Shown here piece after piece: positions 18,083 to 26,756 of a stretch of DNA of 64,000 bases; position 1 is the first letter of the stretch, and every line of letters starts with the position of its first letter. A program made the position numbers and the translations under genes. Origin of the DNA: CAZYJR01 sp964647905 (GTDB taxonomy: Bacteria > Desulfobacterota > DSM-4660 > Desulfatiglandales > HGW-15); NCBI GenBank assembly GCA_964647905.1, contig CAZYJR010000018.1, forward strand, positions 9,122 to 73,121, given 5' to 3'. The notes beneath the pieces were generated by a model. The model was given only the letters and a program-made list of their open reading frames with translations. It was not told the origin of the DNA and did no database searches.

Positions 18083-18552
18083 TGCAATACCAGGCTGTCC
18101 AACCAATTGGGGCCATCTCGCATATCTTCGGGGCTCCCCGGTCTCAATCGAGAAAGCGGTGGCCCGCGCCCGATCAAACGCCCTGACGGGTACATCAGCG
18201 CCTGGGATCTCGGTTCAAGTCATGGGGCCCGGATCCCGGAGCCCCATTCCTGACCTTGCGAATGATTCATCTGGCGCTGTTCTTTCACATTCGCACAGTT
18301 CGGCGGATCATTCTGGGCGCAGGGGCCTTCGCCACGCTCATCCCCCTGCAGGCTAAGGCCGGCTCGCTTATCTATCTGAATCTGGCGGGGGTTCTGATCG
18401 CCTTGGGGGCCCTACTCCCTGAGCTTCAGGTTCTATGGAAACGGCTTCACAGGATATCGAGCCCCGAAGGATCGAGCCTCTGAGGTGCCAGTAAAAGGCA
18501 TGGCAATCCCGAGGCGGGACGGAACAATGGATTCTCCAGTCACGACTTGGTG
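18083..18552. other. Intergenic region between activator and amidohydrolase genes
   Basis: About 470 bases. A weak -24/-12-like sequence (TGGCAAT, then AGGCG, GG/GC spaced by 10) occurs at 18500-18515, in position to drive the plus-strand genes, but the -12 element is poor. The only plausible small gene is described separately. No hairpin with a T-run follows the activator gene. Confidence 0.35.
18262..18483 (+). CDS. Possible small membrane protein (unknown)
   Basis: A 73-residue open frame from the ATG at 18262 with two hydrophobic stretches (RIILGAGAFATLIPLQAKAG and LIYLNLAGVLIALGALLPEL) and a basic start and end. There is no clear ribosome-binding site and I do not recognise the family. 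It could be a real two-helix protein or chance GC-rich reading. Confidence 0.25.
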   Translation: MIHLALFFHIRTVRRIILGAGAFATLIPLQAKAGSLIYLNLAGVLIALGALLPELQVLWKRLHRISSPEGSSL

Positions 18553-19818
18553 ATGGCGACGAACCCGAATCAGAATTTCCTGTTTTGCAACGCCTCGGTG
18601 TTCACCGGCGTCCCCGGGGATGCGGTGGAGAAGCGCTGCGTCTTAGTGCAAGAGGACAAGATCTCCTTTGTGGGCCCTCATGAGTCCCTGGATCCAGGCC
18701 TGGCCCAAGGTGCCCAAGAGATCGACATCCGCGGCCTGACCCTGATGCCGGGGTTGATTGACAGCCACCTGCACTTCTGGGGCGCAAGGTCTCTGGACTA
18801 CCTTCACCGGGCGGCTGCTCCTGACAAGCTGAATGTCATTCGCGCGGTCAAGGATGCAGAGGCCCTGCTCGAGGCTGGGTTTACAACCGTCCGGGATGCG
18901 GGCAGCAACAAGGGCGTGTATCTCAAAAAGGCCCGGGAGGAGGGCACCGTCCTCATCCCCCGCGTTCTAACCTCCCACAAGGTTCTCTGCATCACGGGCG
19001 GCCACTACGATCTCCAGTTCTTCCCCTTGGACTATACCCGCACCCTGGATGCAAACTTTCGCCTCGCAGACGGACCGGATGTGTGTCGGCTCGCTGTGCG
19101 CGAGCAGATGAGAGAAGGCGCTGATTTCATCAAGATCTGCACCACGGGCGGCATCATGTCTAAAGGGGGCGACCCGGATCTCTATCAGTTCAACAAAGCA
19201 GAGCTCTCTGCCATTGTGGAGGAGGCCCGCTCCCATGGCACTTACGTTTCCGCGCACGCATACGGCCGGGAAGGCATGAAGCGTGCGATTCTGGCCGGGG
19301 TTCGTACGATCGAGCACGGCACGTACATCGATGACGGCGTTGCACAGGAAATGGCGGCGCGCGACATCTGGCTGATCCCGACCCTGTCCATCATCCACAA
19401 GATCGCCCATGAAGGCCGTACAATGGGAATGAGCCCCTGGGCCGTTAAGAAGGCTGGCGAGCTGAACCCTTTCACCATGAAGGCACTGGAGATCGCCCGA
19501 AGGAACGGGGTGCCCATTGCCAGCGGCACGGACTTCTCCGGGTGCCCCCCCATGCGGCACGGTGAAAACGCCCTGGAGCTGTCGTTGCTGGTGGATGCGG
19601 GAATGACCCCGGGGGAAGCCTTGATCGCCGCCACCCGCGGGGCTGCGCAGGCACTCGGGATCGGCGACCTGACCGGGACTGTGGAGCCAGGGAAGGCGGC
19701 TGACTTAATCGCCATCGAAGGCGATCCCTTGACGGATATCGGCGTGTTGAGAAAGAAACAAGCCATAAGCATGGTTATGAGTCAGGGTGTGTTTGCTGTA
19801 AATAAGCTGGAATGGTGA
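18553..19818 (+). CDS. Metal-dependent amidohydrolase (imidazolonepropionase/prolidase-like)
   Basis: About 421 residues from the ATG at 18553 (TTG and GTG codons just upstream are alternatives; no strong Shine-Dalgarno). Metal ligands appear in family order: DSHLHFWG (HxH, near 74), the Lys in FIKICTTGG (near 195), AHAYG (near 232), EHGTYI (near 254), and GTDFSG (near 323). The end has the composite beta-domain signature GTVEPGKAADLIAI. The family hydrolyses C-N bonds of cyclic amides or dipeptides. It is cytoplasmic (no signal peptide). Its job in the island is unknown; hydrolysis of an amide or ester precursor of the acid is one possibility. Confidence 0.85.
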   Translation: MATNPNQNFLFCNASVFTGVPGDAVEKRCVLVQEDKISFVGPHESLDPGLAQGAQEIDIRGLTLMPGLIDSHLHFWGARSLDYLHRAAAPDKLNVIRAVKDAEALLEAGFTTVRDAGSNKGVYLKKAREEGTVLIPRVLTSHKVLCITGGHYDLQFFPLDYTRTLDANFRLADGPDVCRLAVREQMREGADFIKICTTGGIMSKGGDPDLYQFNKAELSAIVEEARSHGTYVSAHAYGREGMKRAILAGVRTIEHGTYIDDGVAQEMAARDIWLIPTLSIIHKIAHEGRTMGMSPWAVKKAGELNPFTMKALEIARRNGVPIASGTDFSGCPPMRHGENALELSLLVDAGMTPGEALIAATRGAAQALGIGDLTGTVEPGKAADLIAIEGDPLTDIGVLRKKQAISMVMSQGVFAVNKLEW

Positions 19819-19900
19819 TGAATAATTTAGTTAAGAGTGCTTGATCTAAGATTACAGCATAAGTAGACAAATCGAACAGAAAAGGAGTGGAAGAAAGAAT

Positions 19901-20959
19901 ATGGGATATGCGAAAGGAAGATTCGTTATTGATGGTCACGTGCACGCCCAGCGCCATGCCGTGAAATTCAAAGACAAAAGCATCAAGCCAAGCTTTGAGT
20001 ATCTCCAGCAAACCATGCCGCTTACGGAATGCTATGATAACTCAGACCGATTGCTGTATGACATGGACAGATATGGCATTGATATGTGTGTCATATTGCC
20101 TGCTAATATGTACGGGATGTGCAATGACATCAATGCTGCTCTCGTGAAAAAATATCCTGACAAATTTATTGCGACCTGTCATGCGCTGGAGACAAGAAAA
20201 AAAGCTCAAAGAAAAGAGAAGGAGTGGACCCTTGAGGCGGCCTGCAAGGAGCTGGAGGAGCTACTCGACACCGGGCATTACAAGGCAGGCATCGGGGAAG
20301 GCACGGACTGGAACCCTATGCGAACGTCCCAGATCACCTGGGACGAACGCCGTGAGGAGCTACGCGCCCAGTTTGACATCGCCAGGAACCACCATGTCCC
20401 CATCTCTTCGACCATTGTATACGGGATGGTGGGCTACGTCGGCGGAGGTGTGCTCTATCCCCAGCGAGGCGCTCCCGAGATGTTCGAGCCGATCCTGTTT
20501 GCAGACTTCCTCTCGGAGTACCCGGACGTCCCTTTCATCATGGTCCATGGGGGAATGACCGGGTGGTGGTCCGAGCGGCTCGTGGAGCAGGTCTGCTACT
20601 TGGCTGCCGCCTTCGAGAACGCCTACATCGAAACTGGCATGTACTGGGCCGACCTGTACCAGAAGCCCCTGTTCGACCCGAACATCGGCCCCAAAAAGCT
20701 CATCTGGGCGACGGACTGGGGTGCATCGCTCGTCCCCTACAGCCAGCCCGGGCAGCACCCTCCCCAATACATCAACCAGGTGAGAAGCGAGGGTCCCCCG
20801 GCATACCAGGTGGACTCCTTTGGATGGGCGTTGCGGCAGTTGGACAAGGCCGCGGACAAGTTCGAGCTGACTCAGGACGACATCAACCTGATCCTCGGCG
20901 GCAATGCGTGCAGGATCTATGGGATCGAGCCACCATTCAAGCGAATGTTCAAGGAGTGA
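19901..20959 (+). CDS. Amidohydrolase_2 (ACMSD/gamma-resorcylate decarboxylase-like) protein
   Basis: A 352-residue TIM-barrel protein with N-terminal metal motif DGHVHAQRH (residues 11-19), HGG in FIMVHGGMTGWW (near 213) and the Asp of WATDWGAS (near 268). The superfamily includes non-oxidative aromatic decarboxylases and lactone hydrolases, which fits an aromatic-acid island, but the activity cannot be read from sequence. GGAAG lies 7 bases before the ATG. The first roughly 320 bases are AT-rich (lines at 19981 and 20041 have 27 and 26 G+C of 60), while the rest is GC-rich (39 of 60 at 20521), a sharp change within one gene. Confidence 0.85.
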   Translation: MGYAKGRFVIDGHVHAQRHAVKFKDKSIKPSFEYLQQTMPLTECYDNSDRLLYDMDRYGIDMCVILPANMYGMCNDINAALVKKYPDKFIATCHALETRKKAQRKEKEWTLEAACKELEELLDTGHYKAGIGEGTDWNPMRTSQITWDERREELRAQFDIARNHHVPISSTIVYGMVGYVGGGVLYPQRGAPEMFEPILFADFLSEYPDVPFIMVHGGMTGWWSERLVEQVCYLAAAFENAYIETGMYWADLYQKPLFDPNIGPKKLIWATDWGASLVPYSQPGQHPPQYINQVRSEGPPAYQVDSFGWALRQLDKAADKFELTQDDINLILGGNACRIYGIEPPFKRMFKE

Positions 20960-20965
20960 CCCGGA

Positions 20966-21007
20966 GAACGCTGCTCGGATGTCCCACACGGTGCCCGAGC
21001 AGCGTTC
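20966..21007. repeat. 13-bp perfect inverted repeat between amidohydrolase and PaaK-like genes
   Basis: GAACGCTGCTCGG at 20966-20978 and its exact complement at 20995-21007 enclose a 16-base loop, just 7 bases after the Amidohydrolase_2 stop. No T-run follows, so it is either an mRNA-stabilising or processing hairpin, or a protein site, rather than a standard terminator. Confidence 0.6.
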
Positions 21008-21117
21008 ATTCAACAAGCTCGGTGAAAGACCGCGGACCGCGGATCGCGATCAAGCCTTCAAAAGGCTCCGTCCTGTTAAATGCCGTTCGCAGGATGAGCC
21101 GTTTTCGTTGAAAAGAG

Positions 21118-22458
21118 ATGTGTTCCATGTTGCCGGACTATGTCGTTGTCGATCCCAAGCTGGATTATCTGTCCCATGGAGAAACCGTCCGTATGCAGGA
21201 GGCCAGGCTCATCGCCCAGGCGCATCACTGCTATGACTACACCGGGTTCTGGCGAAAGAAGTTCGACGACGACGGAATCAAGCCGGATGACATCCGAAGC
21301 CTGAACGATTTGAAGCGCATCCCCTTCTGCACAAAGGAGGAGCTCCAGAAGAACCAGATAGAGAACCCCCCTTACGGCAGCTACCTGGGCGTCCACCCTT
21401 CCATGCTGACGGAGTACGCCATGACCTCCGGCACGACAGGCCGCCCTATGGTGCGGGTCCTGTCCAAACGTGACTGGCGCTACAACGTCCAGATTGCCTT
21501 GAGGGATCCGTACCTGCATCCCGGGGACGTAGCGGTGTTCATCGGCCCGACCGATTCCCTGTTCGGACCGAGGTCCCTTTCCGACCGCGTCACCGCCATG
21601 GGGGCCCTGGCAGTGAAGGCGAGCCGGTTGAGCAGCGAGGACAAGGTCCGGCTGATCGACTCCCTCAAGCCCAGGATCGTCTTCGGCACCCCCTCCTTTT
21701 TGCTTTACCTGTCCGAGCTGGCAAAGCAGATGGGGGCGGGGATTCACGGCAGCGTAGAGCTCATTTCGGCCTTTGGTGAGCCGGGGGCCAGCATCCCCGC
21801 CACCAAACGGCGCTTGATCGATGAATGGGGCGCCAAACAGATCATCGACGCCTACGGCATGACCGAGGTGGTCGGCATGGGGAGCATCTGCTCCGGCTCC
21901 GGCCAGATTCACTGCCCGAACGACTTCGTCATCACGGAGATCATCGATCCCGACACCGGAGAGAACCTCGGGCCGAATCAGCGGGGCGAGCTGGTCTTCA
22001 CGAACATCTTCGGGGACTCCCAGCCGTTGCTTCGTTACAAGACAAGAGACATCGCAAGGCTTGCTGAGTTCGGTCCGTGTCCTGCCTGCGGAAAAACCTC
22101 GACCAGGATCGTACAAGGCATCGAAGGCAGGATTGACAATATGATATGGTATAAAGGTATTAATATCTTTCCATCAGCGGTCGAATCAGTTGTTCGATCA
22201 TTCCATGAGCTGTCCAATGAGTTTGAGATTCTCCTCGAAAAGAAAGGAGAGCGTCAAACCATTACGATCAAAGTAGAGGTAAAGGACGCAATAGAAATTC
22301 AGAATCACGGCAGGATCAAAGATCAGCTGTCGGAGAGACTGCTCGACGCCCTGGAAGGAGTTAACGCCACGATTGAAATCCTCAAGGAGGGCACACTTCC
22401 GAAGACGACCCACAAGGCCCAGCGGGTGAGGGACCTGAGGGGCGACCCAGGCGAATGA
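21118..22458 (+). CDS. Phenylacetate-CoA ligase (PaaK)-family adenylate-forming enzyme
   Basis: A 446-residue protein, the size typical of PaaK-like ligases. It has the P-loop TSGTTGRPMV (near 101), DAYGMTEVVG (near 243), a zinc-type CPACG (near 321), GRIDNMIWYKGINIFPSAVE (near 340) and the ending THKAQRVRDL. It would form an aryl-CoA thioester with ATP. It is the last gene of the island, 159 bases after the amidohydrolase. A TTG-rich stretch at 22141-22200 has only 21 G+C of 60, whereas 21961-22020 has 38 of 60. An ATG at 21127 is an alternative start. Confidence 0.88.
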   Translation: MCSMLPDYVVVDPKLDYLSHGETVRMQEARLIAQAHHCYDYTGFWRKKFDDDGIKPDDIRSLNDLKRIPFCTKEELQKNQIENPPYGSYLGVHPSMLTEYAMTSGTTGRPMVRVLSKRDWRYNVQIALRDPYLHPGDVAVFIGPTDSLFGPRSLSDRVTAMGALAVKASRLSSEDKVRLIDSLKPRIVFGTPSFLLYLSELAKQMGAGIHGSVELISAFGEPGASIPATKRRLIDEWGAKQIIDAYGMTEVVGMGSICSGSGQIHCPNDFVITEIIDPDTGENLGPNQRGELVFTNIFGDSQPLLRYKTRDIARLAEFGPCPACGKTSTRIVQGIEGRIDNMIWYKGINIFPSAVESVVRSFHELSNEFEILLEKKGERQTITIKVEVKDAIEIQNHGRIKDQLSERLLDALEGVNATIEILKEGTLPKTTHKAQRVRDLRGDPGE

Positions 22459-22561
22459 TCCCAGCAACCGGGACTGCAGGGGGCCGGGCTTTAAGGGACA
22501 TGCACATGACTGATTTGCCCTTGCCCTAATCTTGAAGGACCTCAATAGATTGCATTTTTCA

Positions 22562-22659
22562 CTGGACTTCGGCACGTGGGAGAGGATCTTCTACGGCGAG
22601 TTCGACGGCCGCAGGAAAAAGAGGGTCCTGGTCAAGACCATCGGGGAGTAGGGGGGCAG
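22562..22659 (+). repeat. Right 98-bp direct repeat (yjbQ 3' end copy), putative attR
   Basis: Copy of 8966-9063 with one substitution that changes the encoded Ile to Thr. It carries the last yjbQ codons and stop without the rest of the gene, and directly abuts the lon terminator region, which is where the original yjbQ end would be expected. Confidence 0.95.
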
Positions 22660-22687
22660 CCCGCCGCTGCGGGGCTCAGCAGCGGGC
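22659..22687. terminator. Hairpin between the yjbQ end copy and lon
   Basis: GCTGC/GCAGC and GCCC/GGGC pair around a GGGGCTCA loop, with a 3-base bulge on one side. It overlaps the lon stop codon. No T-run is present. It may once have served both convergent genes. Confidence 0.35.
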
Positions 22688-25021
22688 CCCCTTCCTGCCG
22701 TTGAAGGCCAGCTCCAAGACCTCGTCCATGCGGCTGACCGGATAAAAGGTCATCTGCTTTTTCACCTTCGGGGGGATGTCCTCCAGTTCCCCCTGATTCC
22801 CTTGGGGCAGAATTACATGCTTTATCCCGCTGCGGCTTGCCGCCAGGACCTTCTCCTTCACTCCTCCCACAGGCAATACGGAGCCGCGAAGGGTTATCTC
22901 CCCGGTCATTGCCAGCTTGGGTCTCACCGGCCTGGAAGTGAGGAGCGAGGCCAGCGCCGTCAACATGGTCAGTCCCGCGGAAGGCCCGTCCTTGGGGGTG
23001 GCGCCCGCCGGGACATGGATATGCAAGTCCTTGTCGCTGTAGAAGTCCTCGTCGATCCCAAGGTCCCCGGCCTTGGCCCTGAGGTAGCTCAGAGCCGCCT
23101 GAGCGGATTCCTTCATCACCTCTCCCAGCTGCCCTGTCAGTACCAGGGACTTCCTGCCGGGCATCATGGTGGCCTCCACGAACAGGATATCGCCGCCCGC
23201 CGCCGTCCAGGCCATACCGGTCACCACACCCGGAATGGAGGTCCTCTCCACCACGTCCACTGTAAACCGCGGGTGTCCCACGTATTCCTTGAGCTCGTCC
23301 CCGGTGATCACGAATCGCTCTTCTCCGCTTCCTTCGGCCACCTTCCGGGCAACGCTCCGGCAGACCGCGCCTATCTCCCGCTCCAGATTCCGCAGGCCCG
23401 CTTCCCTGGTGTACTCGCGTATGATTCCGCGCAGAGCGGAGCGCCTGATGCTGAGCTGCTTCCGCTTCAGGCCGTGCGCGCTTAGCTGCCGCGGAATAAG
23501 GAATTTTTCGGCTATCTTTACCTTCTCGTCCTCGGTGTACCCGGAGAGCTCCAGCACCTCCATACGGTCCTTCAACGGGGCCGGCACCGGATCCAGCTGG
23601 TTGGCCGTGGCGATGAACATCACCCCGGAAAGATCGAACTCCAACTCAAGGTAGTGGTCCGAGAAGGAGAAATTCTGCTCCGGGTCCAGCACCTCGAGTA
23701 GGGCGGAAGAAGGATCCCCGCGGAAATCCATCCCCACCTTGTCGATCTCGTCCAGCATGAAAACCGGGTTCTTGGATCCGGCCCGCTTTATACCCTGTAT
23801 GATACGCCCGGGCAGGGCCCCCACATACGTCCTCCGGTGCCCGCGGATCTCGGCCTCATCACGTATGCCTCCAAGCGACATCCTGACGAAATTCCTTCCC
23901 ATGGCCTCCGCAATGGAGCGACCGAGGCTGGTCTTGCCGGTCCCGGGCGGGCCCACCAGGCAGAGGATCGGGCCCTTGTGGTCGGGATTGAGCTTCCGAA
24001 CCGCCAGGTACTCGAGGATCCTCTTCTTTATCTTCTCGAGGTTATAATGATGCTTTTCGAGGACGGCCTCGCCGTGCTTTATGTCCAGGTTGTCCTCGGT
24101 GCTTTCCAGCCAGGGCAGATCAAGGATCCAGTCCAGGTAGGTCCTGGCCACCGTGTACTCAGGAGACGAGGCATGCATACGGGAGAGCCTCTCCAGCTCT
24201 TTTTCCGCCGCCTTGCGCGCCTCATCCGGAAGGGCCTTTTCCTCTATCCGGTTTCTGAGCTCGGCGATTTCATTAGGTTCTTCCTGCCCCATCCCCAGCT
24301 CGTCCTGGATGGCCTTGAGCTGCTCTCTCAGATAATACTCGTGTTGACTCTTATCAATTCCTTGCTTCACCTTTTCCTGAATTTTTTGTCCCATTTTCTG
24401 GAGTTCCAGTTCTTCGTTCAGGAACAGGGTCAGGCGGTTCAATCTTTCCTTGACATCCAGGGCCTCGAGGATCTCTTGCTTCTTTGCCTGGTCTATGTTC
24501 AGGGTGGATACGATCAAGTCGGCCAGAGGTCCCGGCTCGTCCACGTTACGTGAGAGCTGAATCAGCTCGTCGGGCAGGTGGGGGGACATCTCCACGATGA
24601 GCTTGAACAATCCCCGGATATTGCCCACCATGGCAGCGACCTCCTGGTCGGAGCGCTCCACGTCCGCCAGCACCTCCACCCGGGCCTTTTGGTAGGGGTC
24701 CACCGAGACCATCTCGCTTATTGCCACCCGGCAGATTCCCTGGACCACCACCATGGCGCCCTCGTCGCCCTTGTTGAGCTTGACTATCAGACCCGCGGTC
24801 CCCACGTCGTGGACATCAGGGTCCGCCTCCTCCTCGTCCGAATCCGGGTCGCGCACCAGTGATACCGCGATCATCTTATCCGACTGGAGAGCGTCATCTA
24901 CCAGCCGGGAATACTTCTCGTCCCTGATCATCAAAGGGACGACCATCTTGGGGAATATAAGGGAATCCCTGACCGGGAGAACAGGCAATATTTCAGGAAC
25001 TTTGTGCTCGGTATCGGACAT
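22676..25021 (-). CDS. lon: ATP-dependent protease La (Lon)
   Basis: A 781-residue LonA. The N-terminal substrate-binding domain starts at ILPVLPVRDSLIFPKMVVPL. The AAA+ module has Walker A GPPGTGKTSLGRSIA (near 357) and Walker B PVFMLDEIDK (near 420). The protease domain has the Ser-Lys dyad: Ser in PKDGPSAGLTM (near 680) and Lys in GGVKEKVLAA (near 723). It degrades misfolded and regulatory proteins in the cytoplasm. The gene is preceded, 57 bases away, by hsp20 on the same strand, so it is likely transcribed with it under heat stress. The ending KGARC is shorter than in some homologues. Confidence 0.97.
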   Translation of the reverse strand: MSDTEHKVPEILPVLPVRDSLIFPKMVVPLMIRDEKYSRLVDDALQSDKMIAVSLVRDPDSDEEEADPDVHDVGTAGLIVKLNKGDEGAMVVVQGICRVAISEMVSVDPYQKARVEVLADVERSDQEVAAMVGNIRGLFKLIVEMSPHLPDELIQLSRNVDEPGPLADLIVSTLNIDQAKKQEILEALDVKERLNRLTLFLNEELELQKMGQKIQEKVKQGIDKSQHEYYLREQLKAIQDELGMGQEEPNEIAELRNRIEEKALPDEARKAAEKELERLSRMHASSPEYTVARTYLDWILDLPWLESTEDNLDIKHGEAVLEKHHYNLEKIKKRILEYLAVRKLNPDHKGPILCLVGPPGTGKTSLGRSIAEAMGRNFVRMSLGGIRDEAEIRGHRRTYVGALPGRIIQGIKRAGSKNPVFMLDEIDKVGMDFRGDPSSALLEVLDPEQNFSFSDHYLELEFDLSGVMFIATANQLDPVPAPLKDRMEVLELSGYTEDEKVKIAEKFLIPRQLSAHGLKRKQLSIRRSALRGIIREYTREAGLRNLEREIGAVCRSVARKVAEGSGEERFVITGDELKEYVGHPRFTVDVVERTSIPGVVTGMAWTAAGGDILFVEATMMPGRKSLVLTGQLGEVMKESAQAALSYLRAKAGDLGIDEDFYSDKDLHIHVPAGATPKDGPSAGLTMLTALASLLTSRPVRPKLAMTGEITLRGSVLPVGGVKEKVLAASRSGIKHVILPQGNQGELEDIPPKVKKQMTFYPVSRMDEVLELAFNGRKGARC

Positions 25022-25078
25022 AAGGATACACCTCTTCTTACTTTGGCCAAAATTTGAACCTTGATGAATCAGGCTGCA

Positions 25079-25531
25079 TCAGGGTCCTACTTTTACCTCA
25101 TTATGTTCAATAATCGGATCTGTGCGTTTCTCCATACGCACAGTGAGCAAGCCGTCCGCAAACGACGCCTCTATGCGGTCTGGGTCCACACATCCGGGGA
25201 TGCTGAAGACGCGCTCGAACTCACCGCGGCCCATCTCCAAGTGGTAGTACCTGGCCCAACCTCCCCGGGGGATCCTTGGGGTCCTGGCGCCGGATACCCT
25301 GAGATACCGCTCGTCAAAGGACACATCTATGTCTTCCTTTCGAACCCCGGCCAAGTTGACGTGGATGACAACCGCCTCCTCGGTCTCGTAAAGGTCCGCC
25401 TCTGGCGTCCATTCCCTGTCATGAACCGCCCGGAAAGGACGGTTCATGTTGATCATCTCGTCCACCCATCCGTTGGTTCTTCCGTAAACACCGTGAAGAT
25501 CGCGAGCCAGGGTGACCTTGACGAAATACAT
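25079..25531 (-). CDS. Small heat-shock protein (Hsp20/alpha-crystallin)
   Basis: The ATG at 25531 follows GGAGGAGGAAGG and gives 150 residues. The alpha-crystallin domain spans about residues 45-140: PEADLYETEEAVVIHVNLAGVRKEDI, then the characteristic FERVFSIPGCVDPDRIEASFADGLLTVRM (the A-x-x-x-n-G-v-L motif). The C-terminal tail lacks a clear I-x-I motif. As a holdase it would bind unfolding proteins; pairing with Lon is a refold-or-degrade combination. Confidence 0.93.
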   Translation of the reverse strand: MYFVKVTLARDLHGVYGRTNGWVDEMINMNRPFRAVHDREWTPEADLYETEEAVVIHVNLAGVRKEDIDVSFDERYLRVSGARTPRIPRGGWARYYHLEMGRGEFERVFSIPGCVDPDRIEASFADGLLTVRMEKRTDPIIEHNEVKVGP

Positions 25532-25576
25532 CCTTCCTCCTCCATGCATGCCGGCAATCCTATCGGTATGCCGATG

Positions 25577-25605
25577 ATACTTAATTTAATCACTACTCCG
25601 GACAA
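25577..25605 (-). promoter_or_regulatory. Candidate promoter of hsp20-lon
   Basis: On the minus strand TTGTCC (25600-25605) and AAGTAT (25577-25582) are 17 bases apart, in an AT-rich patch. Both boxes are imperfect and no clear heat-shock sigma motif was found. Confidence 0.35.
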
Positions 25606-25693
25606 GTAAAGCCGTCCCTGGGCGGTGCCCCTCGGCGCAGGCCTGAAGGGTCCGCCCGGGAGAAGGGCCCCTTATCGGGAACAAGGCAGGGTC

Positions 25694-26494
25694 TCAGGAG
25701 TGCGGGACCGGATCCGGGCACAGAACGAGATCCACCATGTAGGGGAAGTGATCCGAAGGATATCGGCCCCGGCTGTTGTCCCTTATGATCTCGGCTCGAT
25801 TCACTTCCAGGCGGCTGCTCACCAGTACCCAGTCCATGCGGGCCTTGCCCGGGGTCCCGGTGAAGCCGTGGTGGGTGTAGGAAGCCGGGCCCTCCTCCAA
25901 TCCCAGCTTTTGCCAGGAGTCCTCCAGCCCGGTCCCGGGTGAGGTGAGGGCACGGTGAACAGGGGAGCCGGGAGAGACATTGAAATCACCCGCCAGTATC
26001 ACCGGCTCTTGGAGCTCCGATACCCAGCCGGCTATCATCTCGGCCTGCTTCAGCCGCGCCTCGGCACCCATGTGGTCCAAATGCGTAACCGCCGCCCTGA
26101 CCCTCGCGCCGCTCCGCAGGCAAAGGAGCTCGGCCGTGCTCAACATCCTGGGGAAAGCGCTGTCCCAGTCCTTGCTCCTGTGAACGCGAGGGGTGCGGCT
26201 GAGCCAGAACTCATCGCAGCCCACGATGCGGAATGCATCCTTCCTGGAGAAAATGGTGGGATACTGGCAGGTCTCGTCCACGACCCTGGCCGGGGCGTTC
26301 AGGTCGTAATCGGGCAAACGCTCGCGCAAAAATACCAGCTGGTCCCATCGCCCCTCCTGGGTGAAGAGAAGGTGCGGCCTGTAACGCCGGATAACGGCCG
26401 CCACCAGGTCCCTCCTCCTGACCCATGAGTTCTCCACGTCCCGGTCGTTTTCGAAACGTATGTTGAAGGTGAGCACCCTCACCGGCAATGTCAT
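25694..26494 (-). CDS. Endonuclease/exonuclease/phosphatase-fold protein
   Basis: A 266-residue protein from the ATG at 26494 with the complete EEP signature: RVLTFNIRFEND at the start, the metal-binding Glu in LLFTQEG (near 45), TH in AAVTHLDHMG (near 140), GDFNVSPGSP (near 175), MDWVLVS (near 225) and the catalytic SDHFPYMVDL near the end. Members act on DNA, sphingomyelin or inositol phosphates; no signal peptide is seen, so it is probably cytoplasmic. It is divergent from the PGK gene. Substrate unknown. Confidence 0.88.
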   Translation of the reverse strand: MTLPVRVLTFNIRFENDRDVENSWVRRRDLVAAVIRRYRPHLLFTQEGRWDQLVFLRERLPDYDLNAPARVVDETCQYPTIFSRKDAFRIVGCDEFWLSRTPRVHRSKDWDSAFPRMLSTAELLCLRSGARVRAAVTHLDHMGAEARLKQAEMIAGWVSELQEPVILAGDFNVSPGSPVHRALTSPGTGLEDSWQKLGLEEGPASYTHHGFTGTPGKARMDWVLVSSRLEVNRAEIIRDNSRGRYPSDHFPYMVDLVLCPDPVPHS

Positions 26495-26756
26495 TTCATA
26501 CCCTGTGCGCCGCAAATCCGTCCAGCCTAGTCCGAGCGCGAAAGAGGGTTTAGAATAGTCGATCGGACCGGCCCGTTGCAACCTCGGAAGGACAGGAGGG
26601 ATCTATTTGCTTGACCTTGGCCTGGATCGTCATAATATTGGTTATATTACAGGCCTTTCCAATTCCCGCGGGTCTTCTCCGGATGGGAGATCCGAGCTTT
26701 CGGATTGGAGTGAAGGTGGAGCCACCAGAGCCCAAGGCCGGAAAGGAGCCGTATCC

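Larger units (their letters stand above)
9064..22561. mobile_element. Genomic island inserted at the 3' end of yjbQ
   Basis: About 13.5 kb between two copies of the yjbQ 3' end. It starts with a decayed serine recombinase and carries a UbiD/CoA-ligase/TRAP operon, a sigma-54 activator, two amidohydrolases and a PaaK-like ligase. Parts are much less GC-rich than the surroundings; for example, the line at 15541-15600 has 27 G+C of 60. Removing the segment together with one repeat restores a simple convergent yjbQ-lon arrangement. No functional integrase remains in view, so it looks immobilised. Confidence 0.8.

Noticed and set aside
20966..21007. Standard rho-independent terminator after the Amidohydrolase_2 gene
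   Set aside because: The stem is perfect but no T-run follows, so it is listed only as an inverted repeat.
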